Shown: piece by piece, positions 52,745 through 61,756 of the stretch
Position numbering within the stretch: position 1 is the stretch's first letter
Layout of the letters: every line of letters starts with the position of its first letter
NCBI GenBank assembly: GCA_017449265.1
Contig: JAFSJW010000006.1
Coordinates: 1-64,000 of the forward strand
From: Treponema sp.
Lineage (GTDB): Bacteria; Spirochaetota; Spirochaetia; Treponematales; Treponemataceae
Length of the DNA: 64,000 bases
Direction: 5' to 3'
Position numbers and translations under genes: made by a program
The notes under the pieces: model-generated
The model's input: the letters and a program-made list of their open reading frames with translations, nothing else
Database searches by the model: none
What the model was told of the DNA's origin: nothing

Positions 52745-54484
52745 CTAATTGTTATCCAGCGTAAAGATGAACGACACCGCGCCGCCGTGCTGGGCCTTAG
52801 CGAACCGCCACTGGGCAATCTGCTTTTTTAGCTCCATGTCTATTTTGTACGGCAGTGAACTTGGCGTAATCCTCATGCTATCAGGAACGACCGTTCCTGC
52901 CGCGTTCACGCTAAAGCTGACAACGACGCGCTTTGAGTCCTTTATCAAGTCAGCGGATTCCACGGACAAAGTAAGGATTGGCTCTTTTGGGCTTAGGAGC
53001 GTGCGAACGGTTCCGTCCGTCATCTTAACGGCAAGCCCTTCCGCAGTAACCTCAGTCCTTATCTGGGCTGTTGAGTTAACACCGTTTGCAACCTGAGAAT
53101 AAGCCGTACCGTAGATTTTTACCACCGTGCCGGCTTTTTTAGCCTGCTTATCGCTCTCGATTTTTGCAAGCCGTGAGCTCATCTGTATACCTGTCTTGCT
53201 TGACATATTGATATACGGCATATCGTTCTTGGCTTCGGCGGCTTTCTTTGCCTCGGCTATGCGCTTCTCCTCAGCAGCCTTTTTCTCCGCCGCAATCCGC
53301 TTTTCTTCGGCAGCTTTCTTTTCTGCCACAATGCGCCTCTCTTCGGCTGCCTTTTTCTCTGCGGCAATGCGCTTTTCCTCTGCCGCTTTCTTCTCCGCCG
53401 CAATGCGTTTATCTTCGGCTGCCTTTTTCTCTGCGGCAATGCGCTTTTCCTCTGCCGCTTTCTTCTCTGCGGCAATGCGCCGCTCTTCGGCTGCTTTCTT
53501 TTCCGCCGCAATGCGCTTATCTTCGGCTGCCTTTTTCTCCGCCGCAATGCGTTTATCTTCGGCCGCTTTCTTCTCCGCCGCAATGCGCCTCTCTTCGGCT
53601 GCCTTTTTCTCTGCCGCAATGCGCCTCTCTTCGGCTGCTTTCTTCTCCGCGGCTATGCGCCTCTCTTCGGCTGCTTTCTTCTCCGCCGCAATGCGCCTCT
53701 CTTCGGCTGCTTTCTTCTCCGCCGCAATGCGCTTTTCCTCCGCCGCTTTCTTCTCCGCCGCAATCCGTTTTTCTTCGGTAGCTCTTTCTTCTGCCAGCCG
53801 TTTAGCCTCTGCTATGCGTTTAGCCTCCGCAATGCGCCGCTCTTCCGCCCTTCTTGCAATCTCATCAAGCCGAGCCTGTTCCTCGCGCTTTGCCTTCTCT
53901 GCCTTTTCGCGCTCTGCATCAAGGCGCGCCTGCTCTTTCAGCCATTCCTCCATTCGCTTGGCTTCTTCCTCAGCAAGCCGAATCTCAGCTGCTTCCAAAG
54001 CCTCGTTCTTTTTTTCCTCCGCATCAGATTTTTTTTCATAAGGAACAAAATTCGGAGCGAACTGGTCATAAAAATCAGATTTTCCTCCGTTCTCGGTCTT
54101 TGAAGAAAAATCCACGGAAGAAACGGACGAGCCAAGCTCAGAAACAGGCGCAGGAGGAACAACCGCAACTTCACTTTTCTGAGAAATCCCACTTTGTGAC
54201 TGCGACTTTTTCTTTTTAGCCTGCGATTTTTCTTTTTTTGCAAGACGCTTTTCAGGAAGCTGACTTTTTATTGTGTCCTCAAGAATTTGAACTTCTTCCT
54301 CAGAAATTCCAGAGAGATTAATAATCTCAATCTCCTCATAATCTTTTTTTGAATAAAAAAGAGGAAGCGAGAACTTAAAGATGAGAAAAATCAGAAAAAA
54401 AGATATTCCAGCCGCAATTCCGCCGAAAAATGCGGATTTCCGCTCGGACTTTGACATTCCGCCAAAAAAATCAATATCAACCAA
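52745..54484 (-). CDS. TolA/TonB-like energy-transducing protein with 12-residue repeats
   Basis: 579 residues, probable TTG start at 54484; an ATG at 54457 is an alternative. One membrane segment (about 19-42), a long charged helix, then a C-terminal TonB/TolA-like domain (about 490-579). Residues 237-404 are fourteen copies of a 12-residue unit (EEKRIAAEKKAA and variants), plus a degraded fifteenth, giving a periplasm-spanning helix as in TolA. Downstream of TolQ/TolR-like genes, so it forms an energised envelope complex; whether it serves Tol or TonB transport is undecided. Confidence 0.88.
   Translation of the reverse strand: MVDIDFFGGMSKSERKSAFFGGIAAGISFFLIFLIFKFSLPLFYSKKDYEEIEIINLSGISEEEVQILEDTIKSQLPEKRLAKKEKSQAKKKKSQSQSGISQKSEVAVVPPAPVSELGSSVSSVDFSSKTENGGKSDFYDQFAPNFVPYEKKSDAEEKKNEALEAAEIRLAEEEAKRMEEWLKEQARLDAEREKAEKAKREEQARLDEIARRAEERRIAEAKRIAEAKRLAEERATEEKRIAAEKKAAEEKRIAAEKKAAEERRIAAEKKAAEERRIAAEKKAAEERRIAAEKKAAEERRIAAEKKAAEDKRIAAEKKAAEDKRIAAEKKAAEERRIAAEKKAAEEKRIAAEKKAAEDKRIAAEKKAAEEKRIAAEKKAAEERRIVAEKKAAEEKRIAAEKKAAEEKRIAEAKKAAEAKNDMPYINMSSKTGIQMSSRLAKIESDKQAKKAGTVVKIYGTAYSQVANGVNSTAQIRTEVTAEGLAVKMTDGTVRTLLSPKEPILTLSVESADLIKDSKRVVVSFSVNAAGTVVPDSMRITPSSLPYKIDMELKKQIAQWRFAKAQHGGAVSFIFTLDNN
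53273..53776 (-). repeat. 36-bp coding tandem repeat, 14 copies
   Basis: Fourteen 36-bp units encode the 12-residue repeat of the TolA/TonB-like protein; the array is 504 bp. Units differ at a few codons (EEKR, EERR, EDKR). Recombination could change the length of the periplasmic helix in steps of about 18 angstrom. Confidence 0.92.
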
Positions 54485-54491
54485 GTTAAGT

Positions 54492-54878
54492 CTATTTTTC
54501 CAAAGTTCTTAAATCGACTTGAACGAACCCAGCTTTCCGAAGTTCGTCAAAAATCCTGACAATCTGAGCTGACGAAACATCTTTGTCGCAGACAAGAGTA
54601 ACAGGTTCTTGCTCAAAAGTCGCAAGCGCCCTGCCAATATTCTGCAACCTGATTTTTTTTCCGTTCAGAAGAATTGTGTTGTCTGGAGCCAGCTCTATGA
54701 TAATGCCTGAAACAAGGGCTGCCTCTGTGGTTCCGCTTTTTGGAATACTGACAGTAACAGCCGGTATGACGGCAAAAGTAGTTGAAACCACAAAGAACAG
54801 AATGAGCTGGAACACTATGTCAACGAGAGGAACAAGACTGAGATTCGCGCCATGCCGCCGCTTAATTTTCGTCTTCAT
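54492..54878 (-). CDS. TolR/ExbD-like proton-channel subunit
   Basis: 128 residues; one membrane segment with the proton-path Asp20 in PLVDIVFQLILFF. The periplasmic C-terminus has a TolR/ExbD fold (TLVCDKDVSSAQIVRIFDEL). Its start overlaps the tolQ-like stop by one base. Confidence 0.92.
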   Translation of the reverse strand: MKTKIKRRHGANLSLVPLVDIVFQLILFFVVSTTFAVIPAVTVSIPKSGTTEAALVSGIIIELAPDNTILLNGKKIRLQNIGRALATFEQEPVTLVCDKDVSSAQIVRIFDELRKAGFVQVDLRTLEK

Positions 54879-55489
54879 CAGTACATTCTTCCTGTAAGCC
54901 TTATTGAAAACTGAGAGACAGTTTTTTCCATTTGATTTATTAACCGGTCAGCTTTCTGAACAAGGTAATTGTGGAAAATTAGTGCTGGTATTGAAACAAA
55001 AAGCCCGCCTGCCGTAGTGAGCAATGAAGTCGCTATGCTGGAAGCCAAAAGCGCAGGATTTGAGTTTATTCCGCCGGAGCCCATCACGCCGAACGCCTGA
55101 ATGTTCCCCACGACAGTTCCCAGAAGCCCCAGAAGCGTAGCAATATTCGCCAGCACAGCGATATATGAGATTCGTCTCTCATAGTTGAGGGCAGACTCAT
55201 CAAGCTCTCCCTGAATGATTTCCCGCATATCGCTCTCATTCAGCCTTCTGTACTGAATTGCGATTTTTATGACGCTGGAAAGAGGCGTTTCAGCAGAAAT
55301 GCAAACGCTTTCCGCCTGTGAAAAATCATGGCGGAGCAACGCCTCCTCAAGCTTGCGAATAAAAACGGAGTCCCGCCTTTTCACATCGCGGAAATACAAA
55401 AGACGCTCCGTAACGATGAAAACAACCGCCGCTCCAGCAAGGATTATTGGAATCATAAAGATTCCGCCTGCCCTAGTAAGAGAAAACAT
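54878..55489 (-). CDS. TolQ/ExbB-like proton-channel protein
   Basis: 203 residues with three membrane segments; LANIATLLGLLGTVVGNIQAF and TTAGGLFVSIPALIFHNYL are MotA/TolQ/ExbB signatures. First gene of the TolQ-TolR-TolA/TonB set. No pal or tolB nearby. Confidence 0.93.
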   Translation of the reverse strand: MFSLTRAGGIFMIPIILAGAAVVFIVTERLLYFRDVKRRDSVFIRKLEEALLRHDFSQAESVCISAETPLSSVIKIAIQYRRLNESDMREIIQGELDESALNYERRISYIAVLANIATLLGLLGTVVGNIQAFGVMGSGGINSNPALLASSIATSLLTTAGGLFVSIPALIFHNYLVQKADRLINQMEKTVSQFSIRLTGRMY

Positions 55490-55522
55490 ATTTTTCTTTT
55501 TCCCTCCCCCGAAAGAAAAATT

Positions 55523-56896
55523 TTACTGTGGATAAAACTTGTCAGATGTGAGGACGCGCGTCAAGTGAACATAGCAGCCCTCGTACTTCCTCATAAAAGA
55601 ATCAAGGCTCATCTCAGCTCCGTTCTCAAAGACTGTGCATCCAAATCTGCCGTTTTTGTCAAAATACGGAAAAACCGCCGCACACTGATCAAATGTGTAC
55701 ACCTCTGGATTTTTCCCAGGCTTTCCCGGAATCTGCCGCCTCACCGCCGCAAGATAAAAATATGTTGGGTTTGAAACTCCGAGAACATACAAAATCGGGC
55801 GGAGAGCTTGAATATCATACCCAGTGTTGCTCACATACCCCGCAATATTGACAACCCCGCCATCAGAAATCGTGGAGCTGAACGGCTCTATGTTAACATC
55901 AACACCAGAATCCTCGTAAAGATAATTCGTCTTCATCTGCACGGAAAGCCGCGCCGCCGCAAGATTTCTGGTAAAATCAAGCGTAAAGGCAAGATTATTT
56001 TTCTCGCCGACTTTTGCCGCGTACCCAAGCGGGCTTACGGAATAAGTCGGGCGAAGAAGCGGAGCGAGATATGTGCAACTTCCTGAGATAGGCTCAATCA
56101 AGCCATCAACAACCCATTTCAGAAATCCAGCAGAAGAAAGCGTAAGGTTCCTGTTCTCGACCTCAGAATCAAGGACAGGTCGCTTAGAACCATCTTTGAT
56201 GAAAATCGGACTTCCGTTCTCATCATAAGCTCCGTCAGGAACTGTCAGAATGCGTGAAAGATTCTTCTTTATTACTGAAATCATGTGGAATGTTCCGCTG
56301 TACTGCCCCGTGAAAATGCTCGCATACTGCCAGGGAAGAGATTTTTCCGTGACTGAGAGGATTTCCTCGAATGAAGCCGTATAAAGCCTCTCAAAGCTGA
56401 TTCCGATTGGAACTGAATGAGCAGCGTAAAATCCGCCTATGACATAATCGGCAAGCGTTTTTGTTCCTTTTGGCGAGAACTGAACATAAACATCACTGTC
56501 CTGAAGAAAATAGCATCTTATGTAAAGCGGAGAACCATCCTTCTTGTTTCTTACAAGAACCCACGAACCCGAGCCGGAGGACGCATAGTCAGAAATCATT
56601 GCGCTGGAAAAGCCTTCATTGGTGTAAACATCGACGGGAACTGAAATTTCAGGGCAAACATAGACCGAGAATGTAGTCGCCGTTTCCTCAAGCCTCACCT
56701 GAAATTTTTCGCCCACAGAATTCATGCGGATTTCAGTGTGCTTTTCTCTCAGATAATCCAAAGGCAGATTAAGCCAAGTCTCGTTTATATCATGCCTGAT
56801 GTCGCTGGAATCAGGCACGCCCATCCTGTTGTAATCGGCAAAAGAAAAAGAGCAAACAAAAAAGAACAAAAAAAGAAAGAACGATTTCAACTTCAT
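55523..56896 (-). CDS. Exported protein, unknown function
   Basis: 457 residues from ATG 56896, supported by GGGAG; a longer reading to 57013 enters the repeat and is rejected. Signal peptide ends near FSFA. The body is beta-rich and Tyr/Ser-rich (VRLEETATTFSVYVCPEISVP, LTLDFTRNLAAARLSVQMKT). No known domain. It lies 33 bp upstream of the TolQ-like gene and may be co-transcribed, so it may be a partner of that system. Confidence 0.72.
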   Translation of the reverse strand: MKLKSFFLFLFFFVCSFSFADYNRMGVPDSSDIRHDINETWLNLPLDYLREKHTEIRMNSVGEKFQVRLEETATTFSVYVCPEISVPVDVYTNEGFSSAMISDYASSGSGSWVLVRNKKDGSPLYIRCYFLQDSDVYVQFSPKGTKTLADYVIGGFYAAHSVPIGISFERLYTASFEEILSVTEKSLPWQYASIFTGQYSGTFHMISVIKKNLSRILTVPDGAYDENGSPIFIKDGSKRPVLDSEVENRNLTLSSAGFLKWVVDGLIEPISGSCTYLAPLLRPTYSVSPLGYAAKVGEKNNLAFTLDFTRNLAAARLSVQMKTNYLYEDSGVDVNIEPFSSTISDGGVVNIAGYVSNTGYDIQALRPILYVLGVSNPTYFYLAAVRRQIPGKPGKNPEVYTFDQCAAVFPYFDKNGRFGCTVFENGAEMSLDSFMRKYEGCYVHLTRVLTSDKFYPQ

Positions 56897-56914
56897 CACA
56901 TATCTCCCATCGAG

Positions 56915-57031
56915 TTGTTCGGAAACTAAAGTTTTCCGAACAATAGCCTTAGAAATTCTGTAATTTTTTAAGGCTTTAGCCTGAAAAATTACGCAAGACC
57001 AGTAAGGAAACAATAGGTTTCCGAACAGGTC
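56915..57031. repeat. Full-length GTTCGGAAAC element in inverted order
   Basis: TTGTTCGGAAAC (56915-56926) with GTTTTCCGAACAA (56931-56943); GTAATTTTT.AAGGC with GCCTGAAAAATTAC (56960-56992); then ACGCAAGACCAGTAAGGAAACAATAGGTTTCCGAACAGGTCT to 57031. The reverse complement matches 26331-26405 for most of its length. It fills the gap between two minus-strand genes. Confidence 0.85.
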
Positions 57032-57033
57032 TG

Positions 57034-60000
57034 TTATGCAGTTGTTGCCGGAACTACATTTTTCGCGTCAACAGGGTCGTCATCAATAAAAGTAGCACCG
57101 CTCGCATATTGAATTATCGGCTCAATCTCGCCATCTTTCGTCCATATTTTTCCGTTTGGAAGCTCGTCAGGATTTTTTCCAACAGGAGCATTTGAAAGAA
57201 GCAGCTTAAGCCTGTTGAGCTGGTTCACCTCCGATGCGCCCGGATCATAATCAATCGCACTTATGTTTGCGCCAGGGAATCTGCGGCGAAGTTCTTTTAT
57301 CATGCCCTTTCCTGTAATGTGGTTCGGAAGGCACGCAAAAGGCTGAACGCACGCAATGCTCGGAACGCCCGAATGGATAAGCTCAACCATCTCAGCAGTA
57401 AGGAACCAGCCTTCGCCAGAGATATTGCCAACCTGAACGATACCCTCAACGCTTTTCATCATGTCCCAGATTGACGACGGACTGTCAAAACGCCGGCTTT
57501 TTTTGAGCTGCTTCTCCATGTAACCGCGGTACAAGTGCAAAGCCCATACGAGCAACTTTGCGCTCTTCTCTTTTGATTTTGGGAAAGCAAGCTCCCTGTG
57601 CTTGAAAAGACCGTCGCTGAGAGAATAGAAAACAAAGTCCATAAAATCAGGCATGACGCATTCCGCGCCCTCTCGTTCGATTACATTGACCATGTCGTTG
57701 TTGGCAGTAGGATGGAATTTAACGAGAATTTCGCCAACAATTCCAACCCTCGGCTTTTTGACCGGAAGAATCGGGAGATTGTCAAAGTCCCTGATAATTC
57801 CCCGGACAAGCTTGCGGTATTTTTTTATTGACATTGATTTCAAATCTTCGATTATGCGCGCATTCCACTCCTCGTAGAGCCTGTTCGCACTTCCCGGAAC
57901 TTTCTCATAAGGCCTGATTCTGTACAGGACGCGCATGAGCAAGTCGCCCAAGAACATTGACATAAGTCCGTTGTGAACAAGAGTCGGCGTGTAAGTCCAG
58001 CCCGGGTTTTTCTCTATACCCTGAACGCTCATCGAAATAACAGGAATATGCCCCCAGCCCGCGTCATTCAGCGCGCGCCTGATAAATCCGATGTAGTTCG
58101 TAGCACGACAGCCACCGCCAGTCTGGGAAATAAGAAGAGCCGTCTTGTTAAGGTCATATTTTCCAGACTCAAGCGCATGAATCATCTGACCTGTGACAAG
58201 AATTGAAGGATAGCACGCATCGTTGTTAACATACTTTAAGCCAGTGTCAACGGCCTTTGGGTCAACAGCGTCAAGAACGACAAAATTATACCCCGAGTAC
58301 TGGAATGCTTTCTGAAGCAACCGGAAATGAATCGGAGACATCTGCGGACAAAGAACCGTGTATTCGCACTTCATCTGCTCCGTGAACAAAACTCTCTGGT
58401 ATGCCGCCGATTTTTTCGGAAGACGCTTCGGATTTCTCTGTCTTGCGCGAACAGCCGCAATAAGCGAGCGGATTCGGATTCGTACCGCACCAAGATTGCT
58501 TCCTTCGTCTATCTTTATGAGCGTGTACATACGGCTCTTTGACTTCATAATCTCATCAACTTGATCCGATGTGACCGCATCAAGACCGCAGCCAAACGAA
58601 GTCAGCTGCACGATTTCAAGATTCGGCATACCAGAAACGAAATTGGCAGCACGGTAAAGGCGGTTATGATAAGTCCACTGGTCAACAATTCTGAGCGGAC
58701 GCTCAATTGAGCCAAGATGGGCAACAGAATCCTCCGTAAAGACCGCAAGTCCCAGGCCGTGAATCATCTCTGGAATTCCGTGGTTAATCTCAGGGTCAAG
58801 GTGATACGGACGACCCGCAAGCACGATTCCGCTTCCGCCAGTGACAACAAGCTGTTCCAAAGCCTCTTCCGCAGCCTGCTGGGTGTCCAGCTTGAACTTC
58901 TCCTGCTCCGCCCAACCCGCGTCAACCGCCTCGTACACCTTATCCTTCGCAATTTTTGGAAAATGCTTGTGAAGGACTTCGTACATACGCTCACGAAGAC
59001 GCTCGTGGTCGTAAATAGGAAGGAACGGATTCATAAAGAGCAAATCGTCCATTGCTCTCACAGAGTCAAGATTATGGAGAAGAACTTCCGGGTACGAAGT
59101 GACTACAGGACAGTTGTAGTGATTTCCCGCACCTTTGTCCTCAACTTTTTCGTACGGGATGCATGGATAGAAGATGAACTTGCAGCCCATCTTCAAAAGA
59201 GATTCAATGTGCCCGTGAGATATTTTTGCAGGATAGCAGACCGACTCCGACGGAATTGAATCAATTCCGCGTTCATAGACAGCTCTGTTTGAGCGCGGGC
59301 TGAGTCTTACCTGAAAGCCAAGTTTTGTAAAAATCGTGAACCATAGCGGATAGTTCTCATACATATTCAGGACGCGCGGAATTCCCACCGCACCGTTCGG
59401 AGCGTCCTCAAGTCTGAGCGGAACATAATGCTGGAAAAGACGCTTGTATTTCCAGTCAAAAAGATTCGGAAGAACAAAACCAGTATCTTCAACGCCCGTG
59501 TTCTCTTTGTTGGAGCCATCGGCTTTTTTCGTATTCTTGAGAGTGTGACGCTCCAATCCTTTCTCGCAGCGGTTTCCAGTTACAAACTGGCGGATTTCGC
59601 CTTCCGAGCCGTCAGAACCGCTTGTAGTGAATGTATTTATTGTAAGAAGGCAGTTGTTCTGACATCCGCCGCAGCGCGTAAGCTCCAGCGACACTTTGAA
59701 TGACTCCAGCTGCTCAAGGGTCGCAATGTTCGACACGATTTTTGGAGGCATCCAGCCCTTTTCCTGCCCTGGTTTTGGCGCAGTAAGGTCGCACCACTGG
59801 TCATACGCGATGAGCGCGCTTCCGTACGCCCCCATAAGCCCGGCAACATCCGGCCGGAACACATTCACGCCCGCAATCTTCTCGAACGCGCGCAGAACCG
59901 CATCATTGTAGAATGTTCCGCCCTGCACTACGACTTTAGTTCCAATCTCGCTCGCGCGACGAAGTTTTATTACTTTGAAAAGCGCATTTTTTATTACAGA

Positions 60001-61620
60001 ATAAGAAAGCCCGGCGGAAATATCATCAATCGTCGCGCCCTCTTTCTGAGCCTGCTTTACGCGGCTGTTCATAAACACCGTGCAACGAGAGCCAAGGTCA
60101 ACAGGTTTCTTTGCAAGAAGGGCTTTTTTTGAGAACTCAACGATATCAAGGCTCATAGAATTGGCAAAATTCGCAAGGAACGAGCCGCACCCTGCGGAAC
60201 AAGCCTCGTTCAGCTGGATTGACGTAATTGCGCCATCCTTCATGCGCAAGCACTTCATGTCCTGACCGCCTATGTCAAGCAAAAATTCTACGCCCGGAAC
60301 AAAGAACTCGGCCGCGCGGTAATGCGTGATTGTCTCAACCTCACCCGCGTCAACTCCAAGAGCAGCCTGGAACAACGCCTCGCCGTAGCCCGTGGAAACA
60401 GCCCTCGCAATATATACGTCTTTCGGCAAGATTTTGTACAAATTTTTGAGTACACGCACTGCCAAATCAACTGGATTTCCCGCATTCACATCGTAGAAGT
60501 CCCAGAGAATTTCGCCCTTTTTGTTGATGAGAACGGCCTTCGTCGTCGTAGAGCCTGCATCAAGCCCCAGGAACACAGGTCCTTTTGTCTCAGAAAGATT
60601 TCCGCGCTTTGCCTTGTCGTGACTGTGCCGCTCTCGGAATCTTTCAAGGTCAGCCTCGTCCGTGAAAAGAGGGTCAAGTCTCTGAACTTCGTTAAGTTCT
60701 GCCCCCTCAAGATTTTTAAGGCTATCTTTGAACTCTTTTATAGAAGGAAATGACTTTGGCATTTCAGGACTGAGAGGTTTATAAACTTTGTCAGCGGCAA
60801 AAGCCGAGCCTGCCGCAACGAAAAGCTGAGAATCGTCAGGAACGATTGTTTCCTCAGGAGTGAGCTTCAATGTCTGAACAAAACGCTCGCGCAGCTGGTC
60901 AAGGAAGTGAAGCGGTCCGCCCAAGAAAGCAACATTGCCCCTGATTGGCTTTCCGCACGCAAGCCCCGAAATTGTCTGGTTCACCACAGCCTGAAAAATT
61001 GATGCGGCTATGTCCTCACGGCGCGCCCCCTCGTTTATGAGCGGCTGAACATCCGTCTTTGCAAAAACGCCGCATCTAGCCGCAATCGGATAAATCTGCT
61101 TGCAACCGCGCGCAAGCTCATTAAGCCCTGGCGCATCTGTTTCAAGAAGAGCCGCCATCTGGTCGATGAACGCGCCTGTACCGCCCGCGCAAGTTCCGTT
61201 CATGCGCTGCTCCACGCCGCCAGTAAAGTATGTTATCTTAGCGTCCTCGCCGCCAAGCTCAATCACAACATCAGTCTGCGGAATGATTTTTTTGACCGCC
61301 GTAGTAGCCGCAACGACTTCCTGAATGAACGGAATGCCGAGCCACTGAGACACGGAAAGCCCGCCAGAGCCAGTGACCTTCACGGAAACAGTGTGCTTCT
61401 CTCCAAGAGAAAGCTTTCCCTCGATTTCATCAAGGGCTTTCGTAACCACGGTAATAATCGTGTTGCGTATGTCCGCACGATGACGCTGGTAGTCGCCATA
61501 AAGCATCTTGTCATTCTCATCAAGGCACACCACTTTTACAGTGGTAGAACCAACATCTATACCAATGCGAACAGGAATCACAGCCGGCGAAAACTTTATA
61601 TTTGAAGAATTGAATTCCAT
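57034..61620 (-). CDS. Large BcrAD/BadFG-HgdC activase-like protein
   Basis: 1528 residues; SD AGGA. Two ASKHA ATPase domains: the first has GIDVGSTT (20-27), GGEDAKI, CAGGTG with Cys144 and ARCGVFAKT with Cys183. These two cysteines are 39 apart, as in the HgdC [4Fe-4S] activator. The second starts LGLDAGSTTTKAV and has SACSAGCGSF-type cysteines. The C-terminal half is DUF2229/HgdB-like (ESVCYPAKISHGHI, HLDPEINHGI, QTGGGCRATNYIGF). Such giant fusions are widespread in anaerobes; the substrate is unknown. It may activate a dehydratase or a reductase. Confidence 0.9.
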   Translation of the reverse strand: MEFNSSNIKFSPAVIPVRIGIDVGSTTVKVVCLDENDKMLYGDYQRHRADIRNTIITVVTKALDEIEGKLSLGEKHTVSVKVTGSGGLSVSQWLGIPFIQEVVAATTAVKKIIPQTDVVIELGGEDAKITYFTGGVEQRMNGTCAGGTGAFIDQMAALLETDAPGLNELARGCKQIYPIAARCGVFAKTDVQPLINEGARREDIAASIFQAVVNQTISGLACGKPIRGNVAFLGGPLHFLDQLRERFVQTLKLTPEETIVPDDSQLFVAAGSAFAADKVYKPLSPEMPKSFPSIKEFKDSLKNLEGAELNEVQRLDPLFTDEADLERFRERHSHDKAKRGNLSETKGPVFLGLDAGSTTTKAVLINKKGEILWDFYDVNAGNPVDLAVRVLKNLYKILPKDVYIARAVSTGYGEALFQAALGVDAGEVETITHYRAAEFFVPGVEFLLDIGGQDMKCLRMKDGAITSIQLNEACSAGCGSFLANFANSMSLDIVEFSKKALLAKKPVDLGSRCTVFMNSRVKQAQKEGATIDDISAGLSYSVIKNALFKVIKLRRASEIGTKVVVQGGTFYNDAVLRAFEKIAGVNVFRPDVAGLMGAYGSALIAYDQWCDLTAPKPGQEKGWMPPKIVSNIATLEQLESFKVSLELTRCGGCQNNCLLTINTFTTSGSDGSEGEIRQFVTGNRCEKGLERHTLKNTKKADGSNKENTGVEDTGFVLPNLFDWKYKRLFQHYVPLRLEDAPNGAVGIPRVLNMYENYPLWFTIFTKLGFQVRLSPRSNRAVYERGIDSIPSESVCYPAKISHGHIESLLKMGCKFIFYPCIPYEKVEDKGAGNHYNCPVVTSYPEVLLHNLDSVRAMDDLLFMNPFLPIYDHERLRERMYEVLHKHFPKIAKDKVYEAVDAGWAEQEKFKLDTQQAAEEALEQLVVTGGSGIVLAGRPYHLDPEINHGIPEMIHGLGLAVFTEDSVAHLGSIERPLRIVDQWTYHNRLYRAANFVSGMPNLEIVQLTSFGCGLDAVTSDQVDEIMKSKSRMYTLIKIDEGSNLGAVRIRIRSLIAAVRARQRNPKRLPKKSAAYQRVLFTEQMKCEYTVLCPQMSPIHFRLLQKAFQYSGYNFVVLDAVDPKAVDTGLKYVNNDACYPSILVTGQMIHALESGKYDLNKTALLISQTGGGCRATNYIGFIRRALNDAGWGHIPVISMSVQGIEKNPGWTYTPTLVHNGLMSMFLGDLLMRVLYRIRPYEKVPGSANRLYEEWNARIIEDLKSMSIKKYRKLVRGIIRDFDNLPILPVKKPRVGIVGEILVKFHPTANNDMVNVIEREGAECVMPDFMDFVFYSLSDGLFKHRELAFPKSKEKSAKLLVWALHLYRGYMEKQLKKSRRFDSPSSIWDMMKSVEGIVQVGNISGEGWFLTAEMVELIHSGVPSIACVQPFACLPNHITGKGMIKELRRRFPGANISAIDYDPGASEVNQLNRLKLLLSNAPVGKNPDELPNGKIWTKDGEIEPIIQYASGATFIDDDPVDAKNVVPATTA

Positions 61621-61684
61621 AAAAAATCCTATTGAAAAACGATAAGGTTAAAACCTCAGACAAAAAATAAATTTCTTCAGGGAA

Positions 61685-61712
61685 CTTCGAAAAACTTCAG
61701 TTTTTCGAGCTA
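61685..61712. repeat. Degenerate GTTCGGAAAC-like hairpin
   Basis: TTCGAAAAACTTCAGTTTTTCGA around 61686-61709, a 9-bp inverted repeat of the same shape as the family but with different base content, in the gap between the activase and cyclase genes. Possibly a diverged copy. Confidence 0.4.
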
Positions 61713-61756
61713 CCCCTCATATTATCACGAAAGTTAATTTTTGTCACAGCCAGCCG

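Noticed and set aside
53127..54041. 304-codon plus-strand frame opposite the TolA/TonB-like gene
   Set aside because: It is the antisense of the 36-bp repeats; such arrays keep all frames open. No SD or domain.
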